NCBI RefSeq assembly: GCF_014851395.1
Contig: NW_024040928.1
Location: 9,239,728 to 9,303,727, forward strand
Source of the DNA: Micropterus salmoides
Taxonomy: Eukaryota; Chordata; Actinopteri; Centrarchiformes; Centrarchidae
Length of the DNA stretch: 64,000 bases
Direction: 5' to 3'
Made by a program: the position numbers and the translations under genes
The notes under the pieces: model-generated
Database searches by the model: none
What the model saw: only the letters and a program-made list of their open reading frames with translations
What the model was told of the DNA's origin: nothing
Shown: positions 1-12,264 of the stretch, in pieces
Position numbering within the stretch: position 1 is the first letter of the stretch
Layout of the letters: each line of letters begins with the position of its first letter

Positions 1-1199
1 CTAGCAGTTCAATCTAATGATGTAGATTGTAGACAGTTTTGCCTCGACTATAAAATCTCCAGACTTGATGAATGACAAGAATTTCAGTTCTTTAAAACTA
101 CTGAACATGTTTAGAAAAAAAGCATCTCAGCATGTGTAACTCCAAGCTCCTCCCTGTCAGTTGCAGGTGATGAGAGCAGGGCGGATCAATACTTCATTAA
201 TGTTACAAGATTGAGGCCCCAACTTTAGTCGATTTCAATGAACCAGGGTGACAAAAAGCTGAGTTGGATGCTGGGTTGTGCCTGTGACCATGCACGCAGC
301 GGGTCTGCATGCGAGTAACTGCACTTATATACGTAATGTGTGCTTGAGCACGCACAGAGCCTGTTGGTTACAGTGACCTGGCAGGGCAGCAGATCAGCTG
401 TCCTCATCTCCAGATTAAAGTTGGATTTGTTCCATAGGTGTTTTAATTAGGTTGGAGACCAGGGCCTTCTCAGCATTTAATATTTTGTACGTCACAGAGC
501 TTGAGGGTGGTGATGGCTTATTTGTAGCATGTAGCACACCTGTATGGAAGCACCTGCATTTGTTATGTTTCTCCATTTGTTTATCTAGGTTTTTACTTAA
601 ATTTTTATATGCATTCTTTACTGCATAATTTCTTGATAATTGAATGAGACATAATGTTAATTATCTTTTCAGTAACAATATTTTAACACATTTAAGTGAT
701 TGTAAGTCATTAATTTAACTGCTAAAAAGCTCTGATATAGTCACACATTTTAGTCAGTAATAATTTTAATCCACCTTTTCACTTGAACCAACTTTAAAAT
801 TTAATCACATTGCTTTCATATATTGCCAGAATGGCTTTCTTGTATCTTACACACTGTTTTATATTTTTCAGTTTGGAGTCTTGTAAGTCTGCTTCAAATC
901 TAAGCTAAGATCTATAGCACTTCATTTTGTGACTAATGAATTGGATACCGCTGCTACTAATACGCACATAAGTCCCCATATGGTTATTAAATTACACATG
1001 TCAACACACCCCAAAAACATATTTATACTCGCACATTACACATTTTCTCTTTTCATTTGGACCCAAAACGTCGTAATATATTTCCCAGCATGTGTCTACT
1101 ACCTCAATGTTGGCCCAGTGTCCTAAATGTGAATTCATAGAGGAGAATTAGAGAGCAAGCATTCTCTGAAGGCAAGGAAAATGTTGTTCATTTCCATGG

Positions 1200-1201
<2 letters not shown>

Positions 1202-1238
<37 letters not shown>

Positions 1239-1292
1239 TTTAAACTGTGCACACACACACACTCACATTTAAACTGTGCACACACACACACT
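1202..1292. repeat. (CA)n microsatellite joined to a 29-bp tandem duplication
   Basis: A perfect CA run occupies about 1202-1233. It is followed by two near-identical 29-bp units at 1232-1260 and 1261-1289, each holding CTCACATTTAAACTGTG followed by a CA run. The unit boundary falls in the CA tract, which suggests slippage or unequal exchange seeded by the microsatellite. Confidence 0.9.
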
Positions 1293-4200
1293 CAATAATA
1301 AGGAGGTAAGTAGGTTAGTAAACAACAGAGCATCTGTCCAGGTTAGGAGAGGACTGTCTGTGTAAATTTGGACTGATTTGGGCAGACTAGCTGACTCTCC
1401 AGACCAGTGCCACTGAAGAATGTTGACACATGTCCATGAATTACCTGAGTTTAGAAAGGGCCTCTGTTCTGAAATGAGTTTGCTCATTAAGATGAGTGGT
1501 TAAATTCTAAATATCTCTCACAATTAATAAAGGAAGACCACTCAAAACTAATGACTTCTGAACTGCTAAGGTGGATTTAATGTTTTGAGCTTGAATATTA
1601 ATGAGATCATCCAAATGGCTACAGCTTTCATGGGTATGGTGTGTTGTCACAGTTACATTTTGAACCTAAAGCATTAAACTAGTGTTGCTATGCAGAGAAG
1701 TGATCACCAGTTGATGGCGTTGAATTACTGTACGTGTCCTGATTTTAGCTTTCCCACTCTCACACTAATTGTAGCAGTTGCATTAATTGTTACTCACATC
1801 ATTGAGAGTGATAATCCACAGTAGTACGCAACTGCAACATTGTTGTTAAAATATAGGCCTCGGCTGAGGACTGAGATCAGATTTACAATTTGTAAATGGA
1901 CAATGTATTTGAGAAAAGAAAGGAGTGGGTCCCAACGTGATGATTACATTTCAGTTATGTGTAGAGTGTGTCTGAGTGCTTTGGTTGGAATATGGGGAAG
2001 CTTGAAGCCTTAGATTCAGATGATATTTTTACTGTATGCTCATAGGTGGATTTTGGTTCCTTTGGGCAGAGCAAGGCTTGCTTTCCCCCCTGTTTTTAAT
2101 CTTTGTTCTAAGCTAATCTAAGCAGCTGCTGGCTGTAGCTTGATATTGTACAGACATGACAGTGGTATCAATCTTGTCATCTAACTCTTCAAAAGAAAGC
2201 GAATAAATATGTTTCCCAAAAAGTCAAACTTTTCCTTTTAAAGAGGGAAGAAACCTCCCATGTAAAGCTTAAAGGTTAATCAGTCCAATAAGTTTGTCCT
2301 AACACTTAATGTAGACAGAGTGAACAGATTAAGAATCTAAACAGTAGCAGCTTAGACTGATTGCTCGATTTGTTTAACTAGCTTTGGGATATACAGTAAG
2401 TATGAGTTAGTACTGATGATGGTGTGAGTGGCATTGAGCCCACAGAACTATCATACCAATCTGTCTGAGATGGGTACGCTTGCCTTTATGTGCTTGTGTG
2501 TCTCACAAGCCTATACAAGTAATAAATAGCCTACACCATATAGGTTATTGGGCATAGGGTACTTCTAAGGATCCTTGGATGGCCCTGCTATAAACTGTAC
2601 ATTGAAATGTATCAAGATTATACCGACAAGGCTTTGGGGCTTTTACTGATTTGACTGTGCTATAGACTCTGTAGATCTTTCTTGCCATGTATACCTATGG
2701 GAGGTAAAACTTCTAATGTTTAACAGAGTGTGACAGTGTAAATAAAAGCTGTCAGTTTTTATTCCAAGTTTTATTCTATAGCTTTATACTAAAGAATATT
2801 TCTTTCCTTTGTCCTATCTCCAACACTGCACGTGACTTTCTGTTGGTGAGCTGTGATCTGATTACTAAATACTAGGAATTATTAAATAAAGAAATCAGAG
2901 GCACTGATTCACAATTCCACCCAAAGGCATTGCCAGAGTATCCCGCTGAATTGTCCATCAGTGTCACTGGACTGATTTATTTATGTAATACTTGCTGGTA
3001 CGGCAGTCTGGATACTCATCTCCTGGGGCCTTTTGCTCTCAAAAGCTGCATTTGTCCACATACACATACTTACACACACACACACTTTTCTGACATGTAC
3101 GTTTCATAGCAGCTTGAAATATTTCTCCCACTGCATGAATCTTGTATGGGTTAAGCACTTTTAATTATTACAAAGTCCTCTGGTTCTCTTTTCCCTTCCT
3201 TCCCTCCCCCATCAGCATATCACCTCTCTGTGGTTGGCTGTTCATGCTCTAACAATTTCCATGCATTATTAAAGAGCTGACTATGATGAGTCATTTGCTG
3301 CCATTCTGTCTCACCTTTTCCTCCCTTAGTAGCACACTTCATAGCTCTGATGGTGATACCTGACCTCAGTAAGACCTCTTACTCTGGGTTGTCGATTGTT
3401 TTGGTTTGAAAAGTCTGTGGACAGTATGTATCCAGAAAGGGTTAAAAGGGAAAATGGGAGACAGCAGAAAATTAGCTCCTGTTCTTTGTTTTTTTTCTTT
3501 TAGAATAACTTTGCTGAAGTTGGTCTTTTTTTTGGCTGTTTTGATAAAATACATAATATATATATAAAAGAAAACTTTGAGCAGAAAAGCAATGTTTTCT
3601 GTACTGTATTTGAAAAGAGGGAAGCTATGACTAATTGCTGGACGTTGCAAAGTGACAGTTCGAAATTAAATTCAAATTCTGAAGGTTAAATTAAAGAATG
3701 CTGAATTAAAACTAAGCATTCTGACAATATGAGAAAAACACATGTTCACTCAGAAAGAGGCGTAATTGATGGGATGCCAGGATTCAGAAATATCCACGAT
3801 GCCTGGCAGGTTTTCTTGGTCTTTGTACTTGCTCTCTGCCTGCTCGATAGCCTACCCTACAGCTGTCTCCTCCTTCCAGATCAGATTAGGAGGAACTAAA
3901 AAACCAAAGCTGCATCCCACTTGAAATTTTACTCTGCCAGCCCCTGTACCCATTTGAGAGAAGCTCTATGACAAACTGGGCATGATGGCCAGTGGATAGG
4001 CTACCGATGTGTCTCATTATCTTTTTAAACCTCAAGCTCTGGTGGCAACTTCTACAGGGAATACTGCCCAGTTCCCCTTCTATTGTTTTTAAGTGTCCTA
4101 AATACCAGTCTGTGTAGATATTTGAGGGAGACTAGTTGTCCTTTTCTGGGATGTGCTATTATTATCTTGTGCATACAGAAAGCTAGTTGCTGTCTTTTAA

Positions 4201-5854
4201 AAGGTATCCTTTGGTCCCGTAGCGTGATGACATACATCATCAGAGCAATGTTTGAAAATGTAGAAATATTCTAATTTGAGTGCAGTGAAATTTTCAAGGC
4301 AGCGTTTCAGCGCATGCCAGTGAGAGTTTAGGGTAGTGTAATCTTTAAAAAATGTCCTTGAAAGCGTGCGTGATGAGATATACCCAGACAGAGCCACGGC
4401 ATAAAGACATGTGAATAACAGTTAGGATAATTGTACAGCATTAGCTGGCACCAAGTGTTCCCCTCTGTGTTGTCTGGTGTGCTGGTCGTGGCTGACAGGA
4501 AATGCGTGGCTGGTCATTAAAAGGGTCTCTAGAGAACACAGTTACTAAAGAGGAGGGTCCTGAGCCCATAAGTAAGCACTGGTTGACTATTGATCGCTCT
4601 CCTGTCATGCTTGTATGAAGACTAAATCCAACTTTAGTCTGATTGTTTTGTTGTTCCACCTCTATTGGGAATATCATGTTTATGTTCTACCTTCCTTTAA
4701 TCTACCTACAGTGGGGTGGGGTTGACAGGCAAGCACCATGCATGCATATCATGATTTCTTGTTAGTTTGCTTATTCATATCTTTGTGGGGAATGTGGTGA
4801 AGATACAGATTATATAATGGAGACCTTCTGTAGTATCATGGCAAGAGCTTTGCTCAAAACATAACATGATGCTGTCCAGACCATTTAGTCATTTGAGAAT
4901 AAGGCTGTCATTGATTCTGTGTAAGAGTTGGCAGATATAGATCATCCCAGTGGCCCTTGACAGAATTATAATGGATAGGATTTTAATGACTCCATTGTGA
5001 CCTGATGTCCATATCCACATTTGAAATCATTTACACACATGCACACAAATATGGGACCTTTTCAAATGATCTATTTTTTTCTTTTTGAGATAGTTAGTTA
5101 TTTTATGAAAGGATTACTGGGGTTTTTTCTTTCTTTTTTTTTTCCTTCTTTTTTTTAATCCTGCTGTTGCTCCGAATTATGCAGTTTCAGAAGCTGTCTG
5201 ATGTGACTTAACAGATGATGAACTGTGAAGGGCCTTTGGTTCCAGACCCCAAAGGGTTTCTTTTTTTGGGGTTAGGGTGTGCTCACTGACAGGTCATGGT
5301 TATGCCACTCATTGTCAGGTTCAAACGCTTGTATCCTGAGGAAACTGACTTGGTGGTGGTCCCTATGTGTTTTCTATTTCACACTCTCTTTGAGTGTCTG
5401 CTCTTCTCTTTGATTTGTTGCCCTGGTATGTATCTCAGTGTCTGCTTGGGAAAAGCAGTAAATTAAGGCAAATGCCTTGAAGTTTCACTGCATTTAGCAT
5501 TCTTACTTGCTGTGACACTTACTGCACTCTCAGAGAGCAGGCTTTGGTTTTCCCCTTCCTCTTTAAACCCCAAGCACCATCTGTTGTCATTTAGTGTCCA
5601 ACATCCATGATGTAGAAGGGCTGCTGTCTCTGTCTGCCTCTCTCTTGCAATCTTTGTCACCCCCTGCCTGCTACTCTTTGGAGACTGACATGTGGCCTTC
5701 CTCTCTCAACTTACAAGCAACGTTATAATAGGAAGGAGATATGTTTTATCTTTTCTAACTTTTAAGATACTGAGAAAATGTATTTTGCCTGCAATTAAAC
5801 TTCAGAAACCTGTCTCGCCCTGCTTTTTTCATTTGCCATGGAGTGGATCTAATC

Positions 5855-5880
5855 TGTGTGTGTGTGTGTGTGTGTGTGTG
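5855..5880. repeat. (GT)13 microsatellite
   Basis: Uninterrupted TG/GT dinucleotide run about 210 bp upstream of the atad2b exon at 6092. TG runs in this position can influence splicing in some genes, but nothing here shows that they do. Confidence 0.9.
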
Positions 5881-6091
5881 TTTGTGTTTAAGAGGATTGG
5901 AATTTTAGTTACTTAAAAAGTGTGGTAGGTGTGGTTAAGGGCTATGTATGACTTTTTAAGGTTATAAAGTATTTGAATGTTAATAAGAATTAGCTGCCTG
6001 AACAGCCAGACTTTTTTGTAGTTTATCGTAATTATTGTGAATCTTGAATTTAAAAGGTTCCCTCCTGTCTTTGTCTCTGTCTCCATCATAG

Positions 6092-6817
6092 ATCATATAA
6101 AGCGCAAGTTTCGCCGGCGGCCATCTTGGGGGCGGGGCATCATCCGTAAGAAGAAGAACTACAAGAAAGGAACAGAAGAGGAGGAGGAGGAGGAGCCCGA
6201 GGCAGAAGTGGAAGCTGCAGGGCCCAGTGACTCGTGTTTGACGCAGGATGAGGAATCATCTTGTGATACCACAGGTCCCCAGCCCAATGGCCACCATCCC
6301 CATGTCTCCTCCACAGAGGAGGAGAGCTCCAATGAGCCCCCTGTTGAAGCTCCCGTCCAACCTTCAGATGCCAGTGAAGCCCTAGAAGAGCAAACACCTA
6401 AGGAGGAGCCAACAGCCAAAGATGCGGAGTCGGAGAACACAGAGACCCACAGTGAGCTGCGTTGCCTTGGTGGCAGTTCTCAACCCAAGGCAGACGGGGA
6501 TAGACAGGCCAATCAGGCAGACTTCCATCCTTTGATTGAAACGTCCGAGGCCCAGCCTAAGCACACAGAGAGTCTCCTTGTATCACAAATGGACTGTGTG
6601 AATGGAAATGAGTCAATGGACAGCCTAGACTCTCAGAGCCTCAAGATAAGCAGCGAGGTTGAGAAAAGGACTCCTCAGAGCATGGCTGAGAGCTCTAATA
6701 AGCCAGAACAGGAAGAGCACAAAGACAACAATAAGAGCAACCCAACTCAGGAGCACCCTCCCCAGGATGGGAGAGCAGCAGTAACAGAAGATGTTGAGGA
6801 AGATCAAGATAAAGAAG
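6092..6817 (+). CDS. atad2b: atad2b coding exon: disordered linker after the bromodomain
   Basis: A 726-nt exon coding for about 241 complete residues plus split codons at both ends. The acceptor is AG at 6090-6091 after a pyrimidine-rich tract and the donor is AAG|GTATAA at 6818. The protein opens with a basic patch (HIKRKFRRRPSWGRGIIRKKK) resembling a nuclear localisation signal, which lines up with the Lys/Arg-rich segment ATAD2 proteins carry downstream of the bromodomain. Next come seven consecutive Glu residues from GAA/GAG codons (near 6173-6195), then a low-complexity stretch rich in Glu, Ser, Pro, Gln and Asp, probably disordered. No enzyme motif is present. The open frame runs a little past both splice sites (6037-6906), but the flanking residues are intronic. 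The basic patch and the phase-compatible join to the next exon support the assignment; the linker is not well conserved in the family. Confidence 0.85.
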
Positions 6818-8129
6818 GTATAAAGCTAGAGTTAATGATCCAGATGATTATTATTATTATTAGCACAATTGGTAAATTAAAACGTTTTTTTCTCCATCAA
6901 TCTTAAGTATTTAAAAAAAAAATCCTTGAAAATGCAAATATACAGCAGTTTTTTCTTGGAGTAAATGTAACCTAATTAGCTTAGTGCTAGATATGCATAC
7001 TAAAATAATGTTTTGCTGAGTTTTGTTAAAACTCAGAAGGGAGTTTTCAACTGAGAAGAGAGGGGTGTAAGTTCTCAGCTACTCGTTTTGGGCTCTTTAT
7101 TTTACTTGCTAATCGTTTGATCTTTACAGTAGAGAGTTATGCAAGTTAACAAAATCTGTTCCTTTTTACACATTTGACAAAATTTGTTAATTTTTACACA
7201 TCCAGTCAGTGCTTTGCCCACCACTTAATTATGATGATAAATTACCTTTTTGATTACCATCCAGCTATTCTGGTTTGCACTCAGTTTAGCTTTTAAAATA
7301 GAGAGGGCATGAATAATGCAACATTAGTAATACAGAATATAAAAATGCTATCCCCTGGCTTAGCACATAGTATATTTCAATGGAGAAACTCTAGGGGCTG
7401 GAAATAATGTGTACCATTGTAGACACTCCACACCTTCTGATATGTATCCTGAAATGTTTATGAAATGTCTATGAAATATTCACAATGTTGCCTGCCTGCC
7501 TTCCCCTTCCCATCTCAGCCATATTTTTTTCCTTCCTTTGGCACGAGCCATTATGCCCTTTCTAATGGTGTGTAGTGTTTGAGTCCGAGATAAGCCAGTG
7601 CTTTTATGGGTTTGAATACAGGCCTGTGCTTTGCCTTGTGATGAGTAGAGGCCAGCTGGAAGGCTAAGGTAATGGTGCTGCTAGAATATGGAGAAGCCAT
7701 CAGAGGATGGCACGGTCAGAAAACAGAACACAAACAGAATGTGCCTCAAACAATAGACAACTCAGCTACTCCGCCCCCGCTCTCATTACAAGCTGAGCCA
7801 GGCCTTTTGTTTCCATCAAAGCGTTTCTTGAGCACTATTATAAGTGGACAGGAAAGAGGCCAGATGTGAAATATTGTGTCCTTAGGAGCTGCTAGTTGCT
7901 TTAAATAGATTTTCATCACAAGCTGTAGTATTGCATTAATCTTCTAGCCATGGCAGTTGGAATTTATTTTCTTTGAGCCGATCCAGTTTGTGCTTTTAGT
8001 GGTTCATCACAAAAACCAGAAGAGGTCTCAAATTTTGCTCACCCATTCATGTTAGGTTTTTGATTGCTATCACACTACATTAATTATTTATACCCTTTTT
8101 CCATCAATAAACCATTTATCTTTTCATAG
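6818..8129 (+). other. atad2b intron
   Basis: A 1.3-kb intron between the linker exon and the exon encoding the start of the C-terminal domain. It begins GTATAA and ends CATAG. A short ATT triplet run lies at about 6846-6861, just inside the donor. The rest is AT-rich unique-looking sequence with no gene or recognisable repeat. Confidence 0.85.
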
Positions 8130-8257
8130 GGAGTTCCAAAGCCAGGAAATGCAAGAACACCCTGTCAGAGCAGCTGAAGGGATCTGAAAGGATAGAAAAA
8201 GAGCCAAAACCAGTCTCTCCCCGTCCTCCAGTAGTGGTAGACCACCAGCGACTTTTG
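8130..8257 (+). CDS. atad2b: atad2b coding exon: start of the C-terminal domain
   Basis: A 128-nt exon that supplies two bases to finish the split glycine codon and then 42 full codons, ending in phase 0 at a strong donor (TTG|GTAAGT). The acceptor is CATAG at 8125-8129. The encoded segment starts SSKARKCKNTL, continues with charged linker, and ends in PRPPVVVDHQRLL. The VVVDH-R-L motif is a hallmark of the ATAD2/ATAD2B C-terminal domain; human ATAD2 has a closely similar VVDHERL. The exon is what makes the family assignment secure, because the preceding exon is mostly low complexity. In known ATAD2 proteins this domain packs with the AAA+/bromodomain core; here that is family knowledge, not something the sequence shows. 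Confidence 0.93.
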
Positions 8258-10364
8258 GTAAGTTTTTCTAAAAAGTGAGTTATTTTGCCCATTAGCCATG
8301 TATTAGTACCTGAAACTCTATGCCTGAAGGTCACTTTGCTTCTGGGCTCATGGTTTGGTATGTTTTCAGTATGGAAACCAAAGAAAACACAGGAGTAAAT
8401 AATGTTAATGATGGCCTAATTGTATTTAGCTGGTTCAGTGTCATAGCTTACTGGGACACTCGAAGATAATGGAGCCATCATTACTGTTATTTGTAACATT
8501 TATTTTTATCCTACTACCATATAAGAATTAATAATCCAAATTGTGCCCTCAAAAATATTTAAAAAACAAATTATCAAAATAATATTTCTTGCAATGCAAG
8601 AAAAGCAGAAAGTGCCCACAGACTGTTGACTTGCACAAGAGAAAGTACACGAAGATAAAAATGTCTGTTGTAGACACTGTGGCTGATTTCAATGTAGAGG
8701 CACTTTAAACCCTTTTTATAGTGTTAACTCACTGTGTGCATATGGGTATATCTTTTTAAGTTTCTTTGAATATAAAATTATTATTTATTATTTATTTATT
8801 CAGTGTAAACCCTTTATCCTACGGTGGGACTGTGAAATAGAAGTTGGTTGCTCAAAGTGCATTCCTTAACCTGAAAACTGTGACTCTTCTTTTTGGAGTG
8901 CACAGTTTGATAGTGACAATTTATACGCAAATTCCCTCCAAAATTGGATTTGTGTTAGACCTAGATATTTTCAGAATTATGGTAGTTCAACTATCCATTG
9001 GCTTGTCAGTTGTCATTTTCTTTCATTACGGCAGCATTTGTTGACATGGTCATCATTTTTAATTAAACATGCACCCAGAAATCTGTGTCAGAGCTTGGAA
9101 AACACTGGCCTCAGGGGACCACTTTCAATGTTGCTCATACATGTTAAGAAAAACTCTCATTCTAGTGCTAAAACATTATCTAACTCCTTACACAACCCAC
9201 CAAGCGTCTGGCTTCTTAAAACCCCATCCGTGCCCCATCACCATCTTGTTTGATTCTACACGGTCATCATTCTAATTCAGACCATGAAGGATCTAGCAGC
9301 TGGGGTGATTTTGCACCGACTGTTGGGACTGGAGATTTAACAGGTACTGTGAGCTGTATCAAAGCAATGATGTCCGGGAAGATGAACATTTTTAAGGGGA
9401 AAACATGGTCACACAAAATGTCCATGGTCATTTATTATGATTGTGATCACTTGTATTCAGTTATTTCAGCAGTTTGTTAGTCAGTGTTGATATGGTTCAA
9501 CACTTGAAACATAAACCACATAAAACATTCTAACACATTCCAAAAATGAATAAACAAATGAAATAATGAAGTGAAATAAATATGTAGCTGTACTGAATAG
9601 TAAAGTCTCAATGTAATGGCTATAAAGAGAGGGTAGAAATTTTTCTGCAAATATAAACAGCCCCACATCCCACCAGTACATAACAAAATGTTGAAATATA
9701 GACTTATTGGCTGCAACAGAGCCAGCTGTGGCAAACTGTCACATTTTGCAACTGACTAATTAGACTGTGATTATGGAAAAGAGGAGCTGTAATCTAAAAA
9801 TGTTACCAATATGCTTTTTTTTTTGTTTGTCTTTTTTGAGTTCATGCGGGTGCCTGTTTAAATGTTGTTGACAGTGTGGGTGAAGGTTTTTTGAGTGTTT
9901 TCTCCTCCCCTCTGTAAAAGAAACAGCTGTTTTCTGTGTTCTCTAGACTGGTCACTTACTGTTTCCTATGGACTGCTGAATCACTTTTTGCGTACAGATA
10001 TTAATATTCAAAAGCAGCAACAAGCCTGTGTACGTCCCTCAGTTAGAATCATGCTAAAGATGGCATTGACGCTAATCATTCATGGTATCTTTTGTGTGAG
10101 CCAGCACAGGTAGCTAGACCCGTTCTCCCCCTTTTATTTGTTGGCAAACCCTCTGCACTGGATGCTGCTCATCTCAGAAACCTTATGCATTTGGCATTAA
10201 TCCATCCCATTGTCATCCATTCTTTCATTAGCTTCCAAACATAAAAAATGTTAACAGAATTAGTATCTGGATAATTGGAAGTCAGGGTGCTATGCTAACT
10301 TTTTTTTCCCAAGGAGTACACAAAGAACAGTTTATTAACAAACAATTTATTACATACATATTTA

Positions 10365-10390
10365 GTGTGTGTGTGTGTGTGTGTGTGTGT
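10365..10390. repeat. (GT)13 microsatellite
   Basis: Uninterrupted GT run immediately upstream of a SINE-like fragment in the large atad2b intron. Confidence 0.9.
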
Positions 10391-10424
10391 ACTCCTTCTC
10401 TTGTGTGCAATTTATTTTTGTACA

Positions 10425-10515
10425 GCCAAAAAGAGACAGGAAATGTGAAAGAGAGGGAGATGGGGAGAGGGGATGGGATGCAGCCGCGGGATGGATTCAA
10501 ACCCGGGCGGCTGCA
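10425..10515 (-). mobile_element. tRNA-like SINE fragment
   Basis: Read on the - strand the segment contains GGTTTGAATCC (10493-10503), a good match to the RNA polymerase III B box. It is enclosed by an 8-bp stem (GCAGCCGC at 10480-10487 and GCGGCTGC at 10507-10514). The adjoining purine-rich AAGAGACAGGAAATG-type sequence is a common partner of this tRNA-like head in dispersed fish repeats. No A box or 3' tail could be placed, so it looks truncated. Confidence 0.5.
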
Positions 10516-10944
10516 GTAAAGATTTTAGCTTTTACAAGAAAATGGTAATGGTGGTAACTGGTGAAAACCATTCGAGGACTATGGAGGTGAAGACCCTAGT
10601 ATCTAAACTTTGACACATTGAAAACATCTTTTAAAACACTAATCATCACTGTGAGTAAAAATACTTAAACTCTACTGTGATTGGCACATTACGGCTTGTG
10701 GAATGTGAGACTAGTTTGTAAAATAGAACAAGGGGAACGTGTTGCTCTGAGGAGGCTGGCTAGAAGGAGCACATTCTGGCATCCTGGCTCTGGCTAAATC
10801 TACATCTGTACACTGCAGATGCACAATCCACAACCTGAGTAATTAATATAAATGTGTGTATTAGTATAATATTATAACATTAAATAAAATGTGTAATGTA
10901 ATAATATACTATATAGCTTACCACTAGTATAATGCTAACCCTAA

Positions 10945-12264
10945 CCCATTATTGACACCTTTTCAAAATCTTCAGAAACAATTGTATATAAAGCATGTGA
11001 TGCTCCTTTAATTTGTAATTAAACTCACCTGTAGTAATTCTCAGTTGCTGGCAATATAAAGGTCACACCAGTTAAAATGGAAAGGTTCACTCAGCCTTTG
11101 TGTTGTGTGTACTACACAGAGCATGGAAAAAAGAAAGAAGAGGAAAGAAATTGAGAAGAGAGAGTCTGATGATTTGAGAACCTTAATTTTGGAAAAGCAT
11201 TTACAAGCTCAAGGCTACAAGTCCATCTCTAGAGATCTTAATTTTCCTGTGTCCACCTTGTGCAACATTGTGAAGAAGTTTACAGCCCATGGCACTGTAG
11301 CTAATCTCCCTGGATGTGGACGAAAGAGAAAATTTGGTGGAAGATTGCAATGAAAAATTGTTAGAATAGTGGATAAAGAACCTTGATCAACTTTCAAACA
11401 AATTCAGGCTGAATGCGGACAAAGGGTACAACAGTGTCAGCTTGCACAATCCGACATCATCTGAATGAAAAAGGAGGACCCAAGAGGACCCCGCTGCTGC
11501 CACAGAAAAGTCAGATTAGAGTATGCCAAAACTTACCTGAGGAAGCCAAAATCCTTCTGGGAGAATGTCCTGTGGACAGATGAGACTAAAAAAAGAGCAT
11601 TTCATCAGCACATCATGCTTCTGTTTTCAGAAAATGAGACCTTCAAAGAACAAAAAAATACAGTCAAACACGGTGAACATGGAGGTTCACTGATGTGTTA
11701 GGGTTGCTTTGCTGCTTCAGGCACTGGATTGCATTGCATTATAAAATCTTAAGCCCACCAGAGAATTCTGGGGACAGCAGTCATGAGTCTTACAGCAGGA
11801 CAATGACCCAAAAATGGTTTAAGACAAAGCACTAAAGAGTTCTGAAGTGGCCAGCAATGAGTCCAGATCTAAACCTCATAGAGCAGCTGTGTGATCTCAA
11901 AACAGCAGATGGGAGAAGGAAGCCATCAAGTCTCAAAGACCTGGAGCAGTTGTCCAGAATTCCAGAAGAGGTGTAAGAAACGTAGTGATGGTTACAGGAG
12001 ACGATCGATATGTTATTTTTTCCAAAGGGTGTGCTACCAAATATTAAGTTGAGGGTGCCAACAATTTTGTCCAGTCCATTTTTGGAGTTCTGTGTGAAAT
12101 GTCTTTGATTTGGCTTTTTTCTCTGCTTTTTTGTGTTGTTCCAATGCAAACAAAAGAAATAAACATGACAACTCCAAAGCATTTGTAATTGCGACAGTTT
12201 TCTGGGAGAAGTAGTGTATGATGTCACAGACATGCAGGGGTGCCCATATTTTTGTCCATGACTG
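10945..12264 (+). mobile_element. Decayed Tc1-like DNA transposon, left terminal repeat missing
   Basis: The element carries a broken Tc1-family transposase (listed separately). Its right end, read on the - strand, begins CAGTCATGGACAAAAATA, the terminal inverted repeat type of fish Tc1 elements. The left boundary is uncertain: no matching CAGTCATGG repeat is visible between 10500 and 11123, so the left end appears deleted or eroded. The base pair after the right end is TT rather than the TA expected of a Tc1 target site. Confidence 0.8.
11123..12055 (+). pseudogene. Tc1-like transposase pseudogene
   Basis: Tc1 transposases bind the element's ends through two helix-turn-helix domains and cut and paste it with a DDE/D catalytic triad. 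The first ATG at 11123 opens a basic N-terminus followed by the first helix-turn-helix (key residues SISRDLNFPVSTL) and a GRKRK basic hinge at about residue 70, where a TGA at 11351 interrupts it. Further stops follow. A second open piece from 11465 carries the WTDE motif with the first catalytic Asp, then QHIMLL and HGEHGGSLM, before a stop at 11699. Remaining family motifs up to about 12050 are scattered through stops. A functional member is about 340 residues long; this copy cannot encode one. Confidence 0.85.

Larger units (their letters stand above)
1..6091 (+). other. atad2b intron, with possible unrecognised upstream exons
   Basis: About 6 kb upstream of the first recognised exon. I saw no stretch encoding bromodomain or AAA+ motifs on the + strand and no exon-like block with a good acceptor, donor and family similarity. 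The DNA is AT-rich with a (CA)n tract and 29-bp tandem repeat near 1202-1292, poly-T near 5101-5156 and a (GT)13 tract at 5855-5880. The intron ends in a pyrimidine-rich tract and an AG at 6090-6091. A small exon missed by eye cannot be excluded. Confidence 0.6.

Noticed and set aside
6037..6906. A 289-residue open frame taken as a complete gene
   Set aside because: Its ends are intronic. A pyrimidine tract and AG at 6090-6091 and a donor at 6818 bound the real exon, and the joined phases fit the downstream atad2b exons.
10934..10948. CTAACCCTAACCC, a telomere-like repeat
   Set aside because: Only two units long; chance or part of a repeat edge. A single similar unit near 56846 is equally unconvincing.
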